Assembly: GCF_041146795.1 (NCBI RefSeq)
Contig: NC_135170.1
Coordinates: forward strand, 19,400,033-19,464,032
Direction: 5' to 3'
Origin: Maylandia zebra
Taxonomy: Eukaryota > Chordata > Actinopteri > Cichliformes > Cichlidae
DNA: 64,000 nt
Below are positions 46,401-57,708 of the stretch, one piece after another; the stretch's first letter is position 1; each line of letters begins with the position of its first letter. A program made the position numbers and the translations under genes. Under the pieces are notes generated by a model that made no database searches, was not told the origin of the DNA, and saw nothing but the letters and a program-made list of their open reading frames with translations.

Positions 46401-49400
46401 TTTTAATTTTTCTAGGAACATCTATAAAGCTCTCTGGAGCATTGGGAAATGTTTGCCTTGTGTAGGAAGACATGTGGGTAGTGATGAAGACAGACAGCAT
46501 GTGTGTGGGAGAGTGAGTGAGCTAGTGAAATGACTTTTTAAAAGTATTTAGTGCTATGGGTGCAAATACTTTGTGTTTTATGAAATTCTAATTCAGTGTA
46601 TAGTAAGACTATACATGTGGCTTGTATGGAGTTAACATACATTTAAACAGACAGCATAAACACTATGCTCTCTATAGAGTTAGGCTCTTTTAAAAATAAA
46701 AGTCAAACCACATTTGTCTTCCTGTTAGGGGTAATTCTAAATACCACTATTATGGGCTGAGAATCAAAGCGGGCTCTTCTCTTCTCCGGCTGATGGAAGA
46801 CCAACAACACCTGGCTATGAGGCAACAGCCGTTCTCACAGAAACAGAGGTATCCACAGAAATGTCTACACATTCAAGCGCATCTTCTCTATCATTACACA
46901 GTTGACCTTTTTTCTACCTCATACGGTTTTTGCCACCGGCTCCTGTTTTTTCTCCATCTCTCACACCATGTCTTCCATTCTTCTCGCGGCTCTGGGCATC
47001 TGCTGCTCTTATTATAAGACTGAATTACAATTTCATTTCACTTCATTATTTATCACCTTTGTCTAGACATGAATGCCTGATGTGCCTTTTCGCTCCCTAC
47101 CTATCAGGTTGAAGCCTGTTCATAAGGTGGAAGGAATGACCAATGGAACGGCAGCAGGAGCAGGTCAGCAGCAGCAACAGCAGCAGGGATCGGGCCACGT
47201 GGATATCAGCACCCAGGTTCAGCAGTACCAACAGTTCCTTGGTGAGCTTAGTAAACAATGAACACACTTGTTAGTGAGTGCTGCTTTTTTTTTTTAATGT
47301 TAATTTGGTTGAGTCACAAGAGTGAGCAAGCAAAATATTCTTGTAAGCTCTCAGGGCTTGTTGTGAGGACCTTGCATTACAGTATGTGGTTGTTTAGAGT
47401 GCATGGGCTGTGCCTGACACAGCACCAGTCTTTGAACTTGCTTTTCCCTGTGAAGTAAATTGTTAATTTGGCCTGACAAAGTGTGTCTCCTCATCTTTAG
47501 GTTTTAGGCTTTTTGGGAAGCCTTCATTTTTATTAGCAGCAAGGACCTCCATGCCCTGTTAACGGACTGTCAAATCCAGTAACAGAATCTGCTGTAACAG
47601 TTTATTACAAGTATATAAGGCATGGTTTCCTATTTATGTAAGCATATAGCACACAGGGCTATACTTATGCTGCTGTGTTTACTTGAATTGCGTAGTTCCT
47701 TTGTTTGATAGCATGATGGGATTTTTACACCTGATATATGTTTAACATTTCTATATGCTGCTGTGCTGGCGGTGCAGTGGTTAACACTCAGAGCCTCACA
47801 GCAAGGAGGTTCAATTTCATCACCAGGACAGGATCTTCCTGTGTGGAGTTTGCAGGTTGTCCCCGTGTTTGTCTAAATTGCCCTTAGGTGTGAACGTGAG
47901 TGCAAATGGTTGTCTATGTCTATGTGTTAGCCCTGCAACACACGAGCGACCTGTCCAGGGTGTACTCCACCTCTTGCCCTAAGACAGCTGGAATAGCCCC
48001 CCCCCCCCCGCCCCCGCCCCCTTTCAACCCTGAATTGGATAAGCAGAAGAGAATGGATGGATGGCTATTTCTATATGTGTAAGGCAGGATGGTAGTTAGC
48101 ACTGTTGCCTCACAGCAAAAAGGTCCTGGGTTTGAATCTAGCATATTTGGTTGTGGCCTTTCTTTGTGGAGTCTGAATGTTCTCCCCGTGTTTGCATGGG
48201 TTCTCTCTGGCTTCCTCCCACAGTCCAAACACATGCAGTTAGAGGGGCTGGGTTAACTGGTGATTCTAAATTAGCCATAGGTGTGAATGTGAGTTTAAAT
48301 GGTTGTGTCTTTGTGTGTTTGCCCTGTGACAGACTGGCAATATGTCCAGGTTTGTTCGAGACCTACCTACTTATCCAATTCAGGGTCTTGAATTGGATAA
48401 GCAGATGGAAATGGATGGACGGATTATATGTTTTTAATCTGAACATAATGTAAAAAGACAATCTCATTACCAACATTTAAATGCCACATCCCTCCTACTA
48501 TGAGCTAAACCACAACAGGCATGTCCATCTAAGCACATTTAGTGGCATTCACATAAATGTTGATTACTCTGTGCAGTTAATGGGATTTCTCTCTTAGTAT
48601 CCACTGCTCCTTTGTCCTGTGTCCAGATGCATCCAGAGCTCTCCCAGAGTTCCCAGAGATCGATCTCCAGGGGAAGTCTCTGCCAGAGGGCATTGAGCTG
48701 GAGCACATAAAGAGCTTTCAGCTGCTGTACAGAGAACATTGTGAGGTAACCGAAATTGGAACCCACTGACTATTTACTGAAGTTTTTCCTTTGTGTGTAG
48801 TTCCTTTCTGTGAATCACTGCAGGACTACTCTAAATGAAATTACACCAATTATAACCTTTTAGTGGGAAAAACCGACTGTAATTTGATCAAAATGTCAAG
48901 TTCTTAAAGATGTAGTGGTGAAGATGAGTTTTAAGGTTAGGAAGACCACATTGAAAGCAAAATCCAGAAATGCAGAATGTTGTTTTCCTCTCCTTTGTTC
49001 CTCCAGTTGCCCCACTACCCCCACCCCAATAATCTATTTGTCCTCAGTCTTCGATTCTTCGATGTATGGATTCTTTTCTTTCTGTTCTTTCAGGCTATTC
49101 TCGATGTGATGGTTAACCTGCAGTTTACCCTAGTGGAGACTCTGTGGAAGACCTTCTGGAGGTTCAGCCAAAGTCAGGCCGGAGATGCCACGTTGGCCGT
49201 GTGAGTGATTGTACTCCACAGGCAGGCGTTCATTCAAGATCCAGATTGTGTCCTAAGATAGTAAAAACATTTGTCTGTTGCCGTAGCATTACTATTTCCA
49301 TACAAACTGTGTGTGCGTGTGTGTGCGCCTCGGCAGTCACGATGAGTCAGAGAAGCGTCTCCCTAAGTCCTGCCTGGTGTTGCTGTGCAAATATGAGCCA

Positions 49401-51831
49401 GTGCTGCGCTGGAGCCGCGACTGTGACAACAGCCTCTACCAGGGCCTGGTGGAAATCCTCATCCCTGATGTCCTCAGACCCATCCCCAGTAAGGCTTTAT
49501 AGGAAGACTGATTATGTAGTGAACCATGTAAGCATGCTTATCCGTGCCTACAGAGTGTGTTTATACAAATAAAGAGCTATTCCTAAAACTCAATGCCAAT
49601 TTAAAGTTGTTGAAATGAGCCAACTAGGGAGCAAAGATCCTCCTGACAGCCTTTTGGATGTGTAGTGAAAGAATACACTGTTTTCCATCACGTGTACCCA
49701 TTGCGCTGCCCTTACTGGCAGCTACACTTATTTCTTCTGGTTTCGGTTATAGTTTTAGTCAGAGTTTAACTTTTAAGACCTTGAACAGTTCCCTTTTGAA
49801 TATTCGTCATTTTCTTTCCCATCACAATGCTGCCAGAGAAAAAAATGTTCCACATCCACATAAAGTGGATACAAGTCTGGTTATTCAGCTGTAATGCCAA
49901 AAAGAAAATAAATAAAAATTGAAAAATCTTTGACCAGCAGAACCTTGGCTAATTGTCTAGACATTAGATAATCGTTTTCCCACTCTAGCAGTGACAGACC
50001 CATTTCTGCCCACAGGTGCCTTAACTCAAGCCATTCGCAACTTTGCCAAGAGCCTGGAGAGCTGGCTGACCAATGCCATGATGAACATCCCTGAGGAAAT
50101 GGTCCGCATCAAGGTAAAGCCCTCCATTATTAGCTTGGCGCTGATGGAACCGCTTGTTTTCTGAGCCATGGAGCAAACAGTCTTTTCAGGCATGACAAAA
50201 ACATCGTCTTATTGTGTGGGACTCTAAGCTCAGACATTATTAGATTTTTGTGAGCAGGAGCTAGAGTTGAATTTATATAAAAGCTCTGCGGTGCAGCTTT
50301 TGTGAAGAAGGGAAAAAAGAGGTTCCATCAAAGTAAATAAATGACAGCAGATGTGAGCAGCTATCACAGAAAACATCTGTTATATACGGATATTTGTGAA
50401 AATATTGATATGCATCTTTTTCTGACCCGTCGTCTTCCTCCTCTCTCAGGTCACATCAGCCAATGCTTTTGCTCAGACCCTGCGCCGCTACACCAGTCTG
50501 AACCACCTGGCCCAGGCAGCCCGTGCTGTCCTCCAGAACACGGCTCAGATCAATCAGATGCTGTCCGACCTCAACCGCGTCGACTTTGCCAACGTCCAGG
50601 TCGGTTCAGTGTCTAGCAGCATTCTCATTAAATCGCGCTGATGACATTGTCAGTGGTTGAATGCCGCTTTGGTTTTGCAGCTGACTCTGTAGCTTGTGGT
50701 TACACTGAGGTTTCATGTGTTATTTGTTTATCCAACTTCCGTCATAGTGTCTCTTTTTTATTTTACTGTTCAGGAAGCTCACTTGGTTTTTCTAAGAAAC
50801 TGCTTCTTCCACCTGATTATATGTTCAGATACTGAACAGTAAACTTAGTGCTAGTGCGTGGTTTAAGCTCCATCATCTGCTGCTGTTTATAAATATAAGG
50901 TCATCCAGCCTCTTTTACTGGTGCAGATGTGACTGCCCTATAATGACACTTTGCCTTTTTCTCCCTGTTTGTGCTTTTGTAGGAGCAGGCTTCATGGGTG
51001 TGCCGGTGCGAAGACCGTGTGGTCCAGCGGCTCGAGCAGGACTTCAAGCTGACCCTCCAGCAGCAGAACTCACTGGAGCAGTGGGCCGCGTGGCTTGACG
51101 GTGTGGTCTCCCAGGTCCTAAAGCCCTACCAACAGAGCCCTGCTTTCCCTAAAGCTGCCAAGCTCTTTCTGCTCAAGTGGTCCTTTTACAGGTGGGGAGC
51201 AGTCAGAAAGAATGAATTCCAAGTTCTGCCTCTCCTGACCTTTTCTGAGTCCATTTTTATTTGTGTTGATAGATTTGATTTGGTTGGATCTTTATTCTCC
51301 TCTTTTGAGCTAAATGTCTGGTAAAAATGATGAAGGAGGAGTGTACGAGTGCACAATTTAGAGCTGAAGTATACAGGGCTAAAATGGCCTTTGTCAGTTT
51401 GCATTATTTTTTGTGATGTTGTATTCAGTTTGAGCTGCAGGCTTTAGTCCTGAAGTTAAAACAAACCTAGTCTGTACTTTGTTAAGTCATTGCTAACTGT
51501 AATAATCACAAGATAATCATCAAAACTGTCCAAATTTTAAATGACTGGATTTTTTAAAATTAACAAAACAAGAGAGCAGTTTAAAAAGTGATAACCAAGA
51601 CAAGGACATAGAATACTTACAATAACAACACAAACTAGAAAACAATCACTAGGATAGTAGAGATAAAAGGATGAGTGTACTACTCATTATAACCATATTC
51701 CTAAATAAATGCTAAAAGTAACAGTAACAATAATCCTCATCCACCTCTATGCTGTAATCGTAAGTATGCATCCATATACCTTCCTATGCACATATGCCAT
51801 AGTGATAAAAAAAAAAAAAGCAAGGATATGC

Positions 51832-51877
<46 letters not shown>

Positions 51878-52893
51878 ACAGGACCCTCAAGCTCCTAGGC
51901 CTCTGGTAGAGACATGAGCTTGAAGGATAAAGATAAAGAAGGATAAAGGGCGAGTGGGGAATTTAATTTATTTATTTATATAAATATATATAAAACCAAG
52001 CTCATCCCATAAGCAGGGTCTTAGTCAAGCAGGTCATTACAAGTCAGTTGCCATTCATTTGCCTCCTTTGGAGACTGGATGGAAATCCGAAGGCTCTGAA
52101 TCGCTCTCAGACCTGTCTGGAATAAATAGCAGAGCTGAAATTTAAAATCCAAACCACCCCACATCACACAGCTTTATTGAAGGAACTTATCAAATACTCA
52201 AATTGAGTAAATAAGTCACCGACTCGACTTGTGGTGTCAACCTTGTCCCAGTAAAGCAATGAGATAGAGGAAAAAAGCAGTTTCTGTTTGTAAGTTAGAG
52301 AAGTGGTACATGTATGAAGAGTGGCTTGTTTCCCATTTCTGTTCCTCAGTTCCATGGTAATCAGAGACCTCACCCTGCGGAGTGCCGCCAGCTTCGGATC
52401 CTTTCACCTGATTCGTCTGCTATACGACGAGTACATGTACTACCTTATCGAGCACAGAGTGGCCCAGGCTAAAGGAGAGACCCCCATTGCTGTTATGGGA
52501 GAGGTATCAACATACACGGATCCAGAAATGCAAATACATTCATATAATAGTGTAAGCCACATTTACACCACTAACCAAATCCCCTCTTGCCATTAGTTTG
52601 CCAGCTTAGGCCGAGGTCTGAACCAGCTGGATCCGGATAAAGGTCTGCACTGATTCTGCTGTAGCTCGTCTTAACTGACACCTGTGCTCTAAGCTTTGCT
52701 GGTAACCATCTCTGTTATGCTGTCTGTTGTAGAAGAGGAAGAAGAAGAGGAGGAGGAGAGTGATGAAGAAGGTCAGGAGCTGTCCCTTCCCTCAGACGGG
52801 GCCGTGCTCGGAGAGGAGTCTCTGGAGCCGCCTGCCAAGCTGGCCAGAACTGACCAGAGAGTTCTCTTCGCCACCGGGTCAGCTGACAACTAG
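38171..52893 (+). CDS. rfx1: DNA-binding protein RFX1 (winged-helix X-box factor), complete coding region
   Basis: Coding exons: 38171-38528, 42425-42534, 42623-42718, 43479-43576, 43693-44080, 44831-45012, 46729-46848, 47108-47241, 48627-48745, 49094-49200, 49337-49488, 50016-50113, 50450-50599, 50983-51191, 52350-52503, 52597-52642, 52733-52893. All phases agree, giving 893 codons plus stop (human 979). A Gln/Thr/Pro-rich activation region comes first, then a Gly/Ser-rich stretch ([13 protein letters not shown]). The winged-helix DNA-binding domain follows from about residue 351 ([43 protein letters not shown]). The conserved B, C and dimerisation regions span about 480-830 ([48 protein letters not shown]). 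The C terminus is acidic, ending [10 protein letters not shown] and a few more residues. RFX1 regulates X-box genes including MHC II and ciliary genes and represses its own gene. Whether it is the a or b fish copy is not determined. Confidence 0.96.
38784..40346 (-). mobile_element. Tc1-like DNA transposon with nearly intact transposase (DD37E-type spacing)
   Basis: 1,563 bp, flanked by TA (38782-38783, 40347-40348). The ends are inverted: CAGGGAGTGCAGAATTATTA at left and its complement at right. A second inverted pair (GCATAATTATTAGGCAA) lies inside at about 38978 and 40150. Transposase on the minus strand is open for 323 codons from 40083 to 39112: paired HTH ([20 protein letters not shown]), [35 protein letters not shown]. 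By count 37 residues separate the second Asp and the Glu. Upstream of it the likely ATG at 40126-40128 is followed in the same frame by two TAA codons, so the N terminus is broken. It lies in rfx1 intron 2. Confidence 0.93.
40360..41640 (-). mobile_element. Non-LTR retrotransposon, 5'-truncated
   Basis: On the minus strand, 41636-41166 reads reverse transcriptase with [20 protein letters not shown], the catalytic TYADDTVIF and [11 protein letters not shown]. After a frame break, 41134-40565 reads the C-terminal part with [12 protein letters not shown] and FKSHLKGRL. This is the pattern of fish CR1/L2/Rex1-type LINEs. The 3' end has an ACA/ATA-rich tail near 40395-40420. The 5' end is cut off inside the polymerase at about 41640. 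It lies in rfx1 intron 2, just beside the Tc1-like element. Confidence 0.9.
41641..42424 (+). other. rfx1 intron 2, remainder
   Basis: No recognisable repeat or exon until the acceptor at 42424. Confidence 0.5.
43404..43462. repeat. (GT)n microsatellite at an rfx1 3' splice site
   Basis: About 29 GT units on the rfx1 sense strand, ending 16 nt before the exon that starts at 43479. Only CGCGCTCACTCCTTAG separates them, so the repeat takes up the usual place of the polypyrimidine tract. Confidence 0.97.
44081..44131 (+). other. Optional in-frame extension of rfx1 exon 43693-44080
   Basis: The exon can stop at GTGAGT (44081) or read 51 nt further to a second donor GTATGC (44132). The extension adds [17 protein letters not shown], exactly 17 codons, directly before the DNA-binding domain. 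Reading is open and in frame. Use of the second donor is inferred. Confidence 0.45.
45060..45480 (+). mobile_element. LINE relic, C-terminal fragment
   Basis: A frame near 45284-45440 reads [15 protein letters not shown] and then [10 protein letters not shown], the C-terminal signature of RTE-like or related LINEs. Upstream text [15 protein letters not shown] matches the segment that normally precedes it. Several stops are present. It lies in the rfx1 intron after the DNA-binding domain's first exon. Confidence 0.65.
45565..46351 (+). mobile_element. Tc1/mariner-type relic with inverted ends
   Basis: The ends ACACCAATCAGGCATAA (45565) and its near-complement TTATGCTTGATTGGTGT (ending about 46351) are inverted. 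Inside, the plus strand has decayed transposase text ending GCGLFQQNN near 46050. It is non-coding now. The interior also shows the conserved block GTGGAGCCCAAGCC near the right end. Confidence 0.65.
47765..48064 (+). repeat. tRNA-derived SINE copy 1
   Basis: The head GCGGTGCAGTGGTTAACACT has A-box character and AGGTTCAATTTCATC sits at the B-box place. The body includes GTGTGGAGTTTGCAGGTT, and the tail is GAATTGGATAAGCAGAAG then ATGGATGG repeats. A C-rich run of about 20 interrupts it at 47996-48020. It is followed almost at once by a second copy. Confidence 0.65.
48083..48425 (+). repeat. tRNA-derived SINE copy 2
   Basis: Same family and orientation as copy 1: GGTAGTTAGCACTGTTGCC head, GGGTTTGAATC B-box-like, and tail TGAATTGGATAAGCAGATGG with GGATGGACGG. 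Two tandem copies in one rfx1 intron suggest insertion near an existing copy. Confidence 0.65.
51192..52349 (+). other. rfx1 intron with simple repeat and LINE-tail fragment
   Basis: It contains (TA)n(TG)n at 51832-51876. The following 51878-51930 resembles the LINE 3' tail also seen near 20765-20795 (CTCTGGTA and GAGCTT blocks). The rest is unassigned. Confidence 0.45.
51832..51876. repeat. (TA)n(TG)n microsatellite
   Basis: Alternating purine-pyrimidine run of about 45 bp in an rfx1 intron. Confidence 0.95.
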
Positions 52894-55030
52894 CCGCAGT
52901 GTAAATGACATGTGCTGATCTCACAGACACACACGCCGATGTACAAAGAACAGTAATTTATACCCCCTGACACCTGTATATAGAGCTTGTTGAGGTGCGC
53001 CCGCGTGCACTCTCGCTGCATATGGTTCTGTTTGCGTGCAGTCCTCAGGCACACACAATCAAAACACACTCAAGTCAGTAACTGCTGCTGCCCGGATGGC
53101 ACAACCGCCTGTCGCCACCATTGATTACTCCCACAGTCAGTGGCGTTTTGTAACAGGACGTGGCTTCAGAAACCCAGGGTCTCTTGATGCAGAGAGGACC
53201 TTCAGTTGTATGAATCTGTAAAAACAAAACAAACTAAAGCCAGGCACTTCTTTTCGTTTATCTCCTCATCGCGCCGCAGCCTCGCTGTTTTTCCCTCTCA
53301 TTGCTGTAAAACGAATGCTCGCCCTCCCACCACTGTCACTGCCGTATCAAAGTGGTCTTTAAAAGGTACTGCGGTGTGTTTGTGTGCGGAGCGGACCGTA
53401 AGCGGTGTTTGAATTTAGTCACTACTTCATTTACCGCTTTGTGGGAGCGTAGGGTTTTTTGTTGTTGTTGCTTTTTTTTTTTTTTAAAGACAGCAGGCGA
53501 CTTTTTTGTGTGTGTCAGCTTGTACGAGCACTGTGGTCACACCGCTCTGCTGTTATTTGTAGAGGCCGAGTGAACACGCGTTTTTACCCGGTCGTGCGCG
53601 TCTGTTTGCGTGACTCATGCCGAGTGGTGACTGTTGTGTAGATATTTTCTAGAGCATTCATGGTTTGATTTTTTTTTTTTGATGGCGTGTGCAGATTTCC
53701 TGTGTGATTCACCTGTTAAAAGACAAAAAAGAAAAAAGAGAAGCTCTCGTGTTCTCGGAGTGCCTACCTCAGCTGCCACAAACACTTGTAAAGATGAAGC
53801 TCCAGCTGTGAAGTAGGAACTCCTGTTAGTTGCTGCAAGAAAAAAATTCTCTTTTTTTCCTTTTTTTTAAAACAAGAACATCTGGTTCCCACGAGAGAGA
53901 GAGAAGTGCCGTACGTGTACCATAGTTTATGTTTAAGTGCTTCAATCCTATCCACCCATTAAGTTCCTCTGTGCCCTCATTTGCCCTCGACTCGTTATGT
54001 TTTTGCCTTATTTCATTCTGTTTCTGTTTTTTTTCCCCACATTTGTGTGTTTCTGGGTGCCAAACCGGTTTGCTTTGATCCTCGCTGATTTTTCTTCTTT
54101 CTTTTGTTTTTTTAAGAACTGTGCCTGAGTAAGAACGGTGATATACTTATATTCTACTGTATATTTATCCACTATTTTGAATTTCGTTGTCACTAAGTGA
54201 ACCTCTTGTGCAGTGTACGGTGCTGTGTTGTCACACATTGTAAGCGACCCTCGTGTGCATTATTGATTTGTGATTGTACGTTCGGTTATCGATCCTCTTT
54301 CATATCTGATGACTTTTCCACTCACAGGCTAAGTAAGGCCCTGCCTCTTTGCACATGTTGACTTTATTGTCTAAAAGTTTTTTTGTTTGTTTTTTCCCCC
54401 CTCACTTTCTTCGAGGTGTTTTTTTTTTTTTGTTTGTTTTTTTTTTTAAAACGGTGAGATGGAGGCGTCAGATTTCATGCAAATGTCTCTCACCCCTCGG
54501 TGAGATTCAGAGAAATCGACCGAGGTGAGAGATCTGCTCAGTCCTCCACCACCGCTCATCTCATTCCCCTCGTCTCACTATGTTTTTTTTCTCACTCTCA
54601 TGCCCGATGGCTTTGTTTTGCTTCTAAAACACTGTTCATTGAGATCAGTTGTCATATTCCTTTTTCATTTCTGTCAATACTGTCTATAAATAGCGGTGCG
54701 TGTTTTTTCACAGGCATTGCCAGCCTCAAACCAGCACATCATCCTTTATACGAAGTCTAGCGCTACCACAGCTGAGTACATATCACTCCAGTCTTTTAAT
54801 GATCTACAGCGTGCAGAATGGCCATTGTTTACCCACTAAAAAAGGAAAAAAATGTTCGTCATTTTTATAGTGCGTTGTTTCTTATGTACAAAACAAAATG
54901 AGAAAAAAAAAGATGTTCAGTGGCAGTGTTTTTTGAATTTTGGTCTGCTCTAAGTATGACTGTGCCTTTGGAGGTGGTAGAATGCAATTCAGATGTTTTT
55001 AATTTTAAAGATATAAATTAAAGAATTTTT
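52894..55030 (+). other. rfx1 3' untranslated region with polyadenylation signal
   Basis: After the stop there is about 2.1 kb of T-rich sequence with many T runs (e.g. 53469-53484, 54420-54446). ATTAAA at 55017-55022 is a reasonable polyadenylation signal. No further coding exon fits RFX1. Confidence 0.55.
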
Positions 55031-55700
55031 AAAATTACTCCGGATATCTCTCGTGGGTTTCTGAGTCTGATTTTATCATCTCTGTAGTCATTACCAGTGT
55101 AAGGGCGGGGTTACTGTCTGAAAAACAGTCACTTTCTTATTAAATTTGACACCCTTGGCTGAAAAAAAAAAAAACAAGACCGTGACTTCCTGGGCCACGC
55201 TCACACGAACACACTTGTCTGCTACCACTTCTGCTGCTGTATAAATAAGACACTGGAACAGGAAACGCAGAATACCTGAAACTCAAAAGTCAGCCTGCTT
55301 TAAGCAGAGCAGAAACGGATCAATTGTGCTGGCAACTTTTGACAGCTGGTAACCCGAGCGTGTTCACTGAGAACAGCAGAGGTGGAAGAATCAGAGGTAC
55401 AGAGCAGAGAAAGATGTTATTGGTGCAGTGTTTCTGCATGTGCGAGGTCCCATGGTACACACAGGATTTTAAAGTTTTGCAATAAATAGCTGAGCAATAT
55501 TCAGATAAAAGCAGAAAAGCGCAAGTAAATGACTGCAAAGTGTCATAAAGTGTCAAAGTACCATGAGTGGCCACACCTAATGAGGCTCAGAGACACACAA
55601 ACATGTCATTTATGTCAAGAGACCCTCCTTTACGTATCACGTCAGGTAAGCTAACAGTGACCCCTAGTGGTGTTTTCCCTCAAGTGCTCTTTTATGGCTG

Positions 55701-55747
55701 GCAACAGCAGGGCATGTATTATAATATAATACATGCCCTGCTGTTGC
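55701..55747. repeat. Perfect 22-bp inverted repeat with 3-nt spacer
   Basis: GCAACAGCAGGGCATGTATTAT at 55701-55722 (written here as GCAACAGCAGGG plus CATGTATTAT) is followed by AAT and then its exact complement at 55726-55747. GGCATGTAT occurs a third time just after. It sits between the convergent 3' ends of rfx1 and khsrp. Confidence 0.95.
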
Positions 55748-55764
55748 TGGGCATGTATATTATA

Positions 55765-56250
55765 CTCTGCAGCCACTTCATTAGTTACTGGTTTGGAGCC
55801 ACTATTGCTTTTTAAGCTGCCTTAATTCAACAAGGTGCTATAAACATTCCTCGCAGATGTTGGACCATACTGACATGATAGCATCACACAGTTGCGGAAA
55901 ATTTGTCAGCTGTACATCCATGAATGAAATCATCCGTTTCACCACATCCCAAAGATGTTCTAATGCACTAAGATCTGGTGACTGTGGAAGCTATTAAAGT
56001 ATAGTGAACTCATTGTAATGCTCAAGAAATGTTCTCATTCTCTAGAGATGTCTGTGTGGGGACAAGCTGAACAGATCAAAGTTCATAGTCACTTGAATCA
56101 CCTTTTTCTCTGTTCTGATGCTCATTTTGAACTTCAGCAGGTATTTTTGGCCACATCTAGATGCCTAAATATGTTGGGTTGCTGGCATGCGATTGGCTGA
56201 TTAGATATGTGTTAACAAGTAGTTAAACAGGTGTACCTAATGAGTGCATT
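55765..56250 (-). mobile_element. Tc1-like relic, internally deleted
   Basis: The ends GCAGCCACTTCATTAG and CTAATGAGTGCA are roughly inverted and related to those of the relic at 25657-26404. Inside, CTAAGATCTGGTGACTGTGGA (minus sense) matches the transposase block that reads SP-DL in intact members. An isolated end-like piece GAGTGGCCACACCTAATGAG is at 55565-55585. Confidence 0.6.
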
Positions 56251-56303
56251 TGGTCCAAAAGCGACACAGACACGATATTCAAGATTTCAAAGTAGCTGAT
56301 ATA

Positions 56304-57708
56304 TTTATTTCAGATCAGTGCTGCTGGTGGTCGTCTGTTTATAACAATCTCAACACAATATCAACCCAAAGGCAAGACTCGCAGCTGCCATTCAGAATAC
56401 AAGAATCATACCTGATACGTCTCCGGAAGTGAAAACCAGCAGCTTTATATTGCTGAATATACAGTTTGTGTATATACAATATATGTTAAAGCAGGACACA
56501 CTTGGAAGACTAAAGTTCAAACTTTTGCACAAACAATGACCGTGGAAGGACAATTAAGAAAGAAAAAAAAAAAAGGCAGCGTTTGTAAAAAAGCTTTACA
56601 AAATAAAGGAAGACAACATGCAACCTGGAGTCTGCACAAGCGGCAATGAACTGAGGGATAAATTGCTGTAGGAGAACTCAGCAGTACAATCTACACAAGA
56701 ATATAACTACACTTTAAAGTCTCCATATGCCGCCATTCTGAGGTGTGCTGAAAGCCCTTCTGAACTTTCCAAATGATAAGAAATAACGATGATTACTCAC
56801 AGAAAGCTGGCCAAATCTGAAAAGCTATCCCCCACCCAGCCCCATCTTTCCAGTTTAGCCTTTAGTCCACAGTAAGCCGGCCTTTTCTTCTAACCCAAAA
56901 CTAAAGCGGTCAGGTGGAACAAACAGTTCACGAGATGGGACGTTTCAAGAGGCAAAAAGGTGTTGAGCGGTGCGATTTAAAATGAACAGAGGCAATTAAT
57001 ACATTATTCACATTCGTGCTTCTGAACCTTGCAGCTCGGGGCTTCTTTTCATAAATCTAACCTGCGCACAGTCACCCAGATATACACGTGTTGAAACACC
57101 CTGCAAGCCTCTGCAGAGGAAGCAAAAAACCAATATGAGAAAATCAAATGAGGCATGTCTCCTCCTGTGTCTCACACACACACACACGAACACATATAAC
57201 ATGATTATAGTCCTAAAAGCTCTGTGCAAGTCAGTTAATACAACACTGGGATATGAAGGTGAGTACTTTAAAATGGGGCTACGGGATGACTGAGATGTGC
57301 TGAAAACTCTGTTAATGAAATAACCGCTCCGGGGCTCCCGTGAGTATTTAAATCTACGCTCAGGCAGCTCTGAGTAGCTCTGTGAAATGATCGAATTTAA
57401 TCAGTCTTTTCCCTCCCGTCAGCGGCGAAGCACAGGAGCATCGGGTTCAGTTCACATTATTATCAAAAAAGGATCCAGATGATGTTCACATGTGGGGAAG
57501 CGTTTCACTTCTAGTTGCAACGGATACAATATATATGAATAAAGGGATCGATCCTGGCCTAAGACTTCAGAGCCCTCTTCTTTATCCCGTCTTCTGCCAC
57601 GAACTCTCACTGCATCTAAAATACAGACGTTTGGAGGTGAGATGTGAGACGTGAGGAGGTAGATTAACACACACAGAAACAAGACCTCGACGAGGCCGCT
57701 GCACCAAC
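56304..57708 (-). other. khsrp 3' untranslated region
   Basis: Minus-strand AATAAA at 56304-56309 is the most plausible polyadenylation signal, giving a 3'UTR of roughly 1.3 kb. A short final coding exon could lie at 57610-57620: an acceptor TTTTAG is followed in phase by ATG CAG TGA, ending the protein in QGQMQ. Otherwise the frame runs past 57709 to a stop at about 57664. Confidence 0.4.

Noticed and set aside
55701..55747. microRNA precursor
   Set aside because: The stem is only 22 bp with a 3-nt loop and no mismatches. Dicer substrates need a longer stem and a loop.
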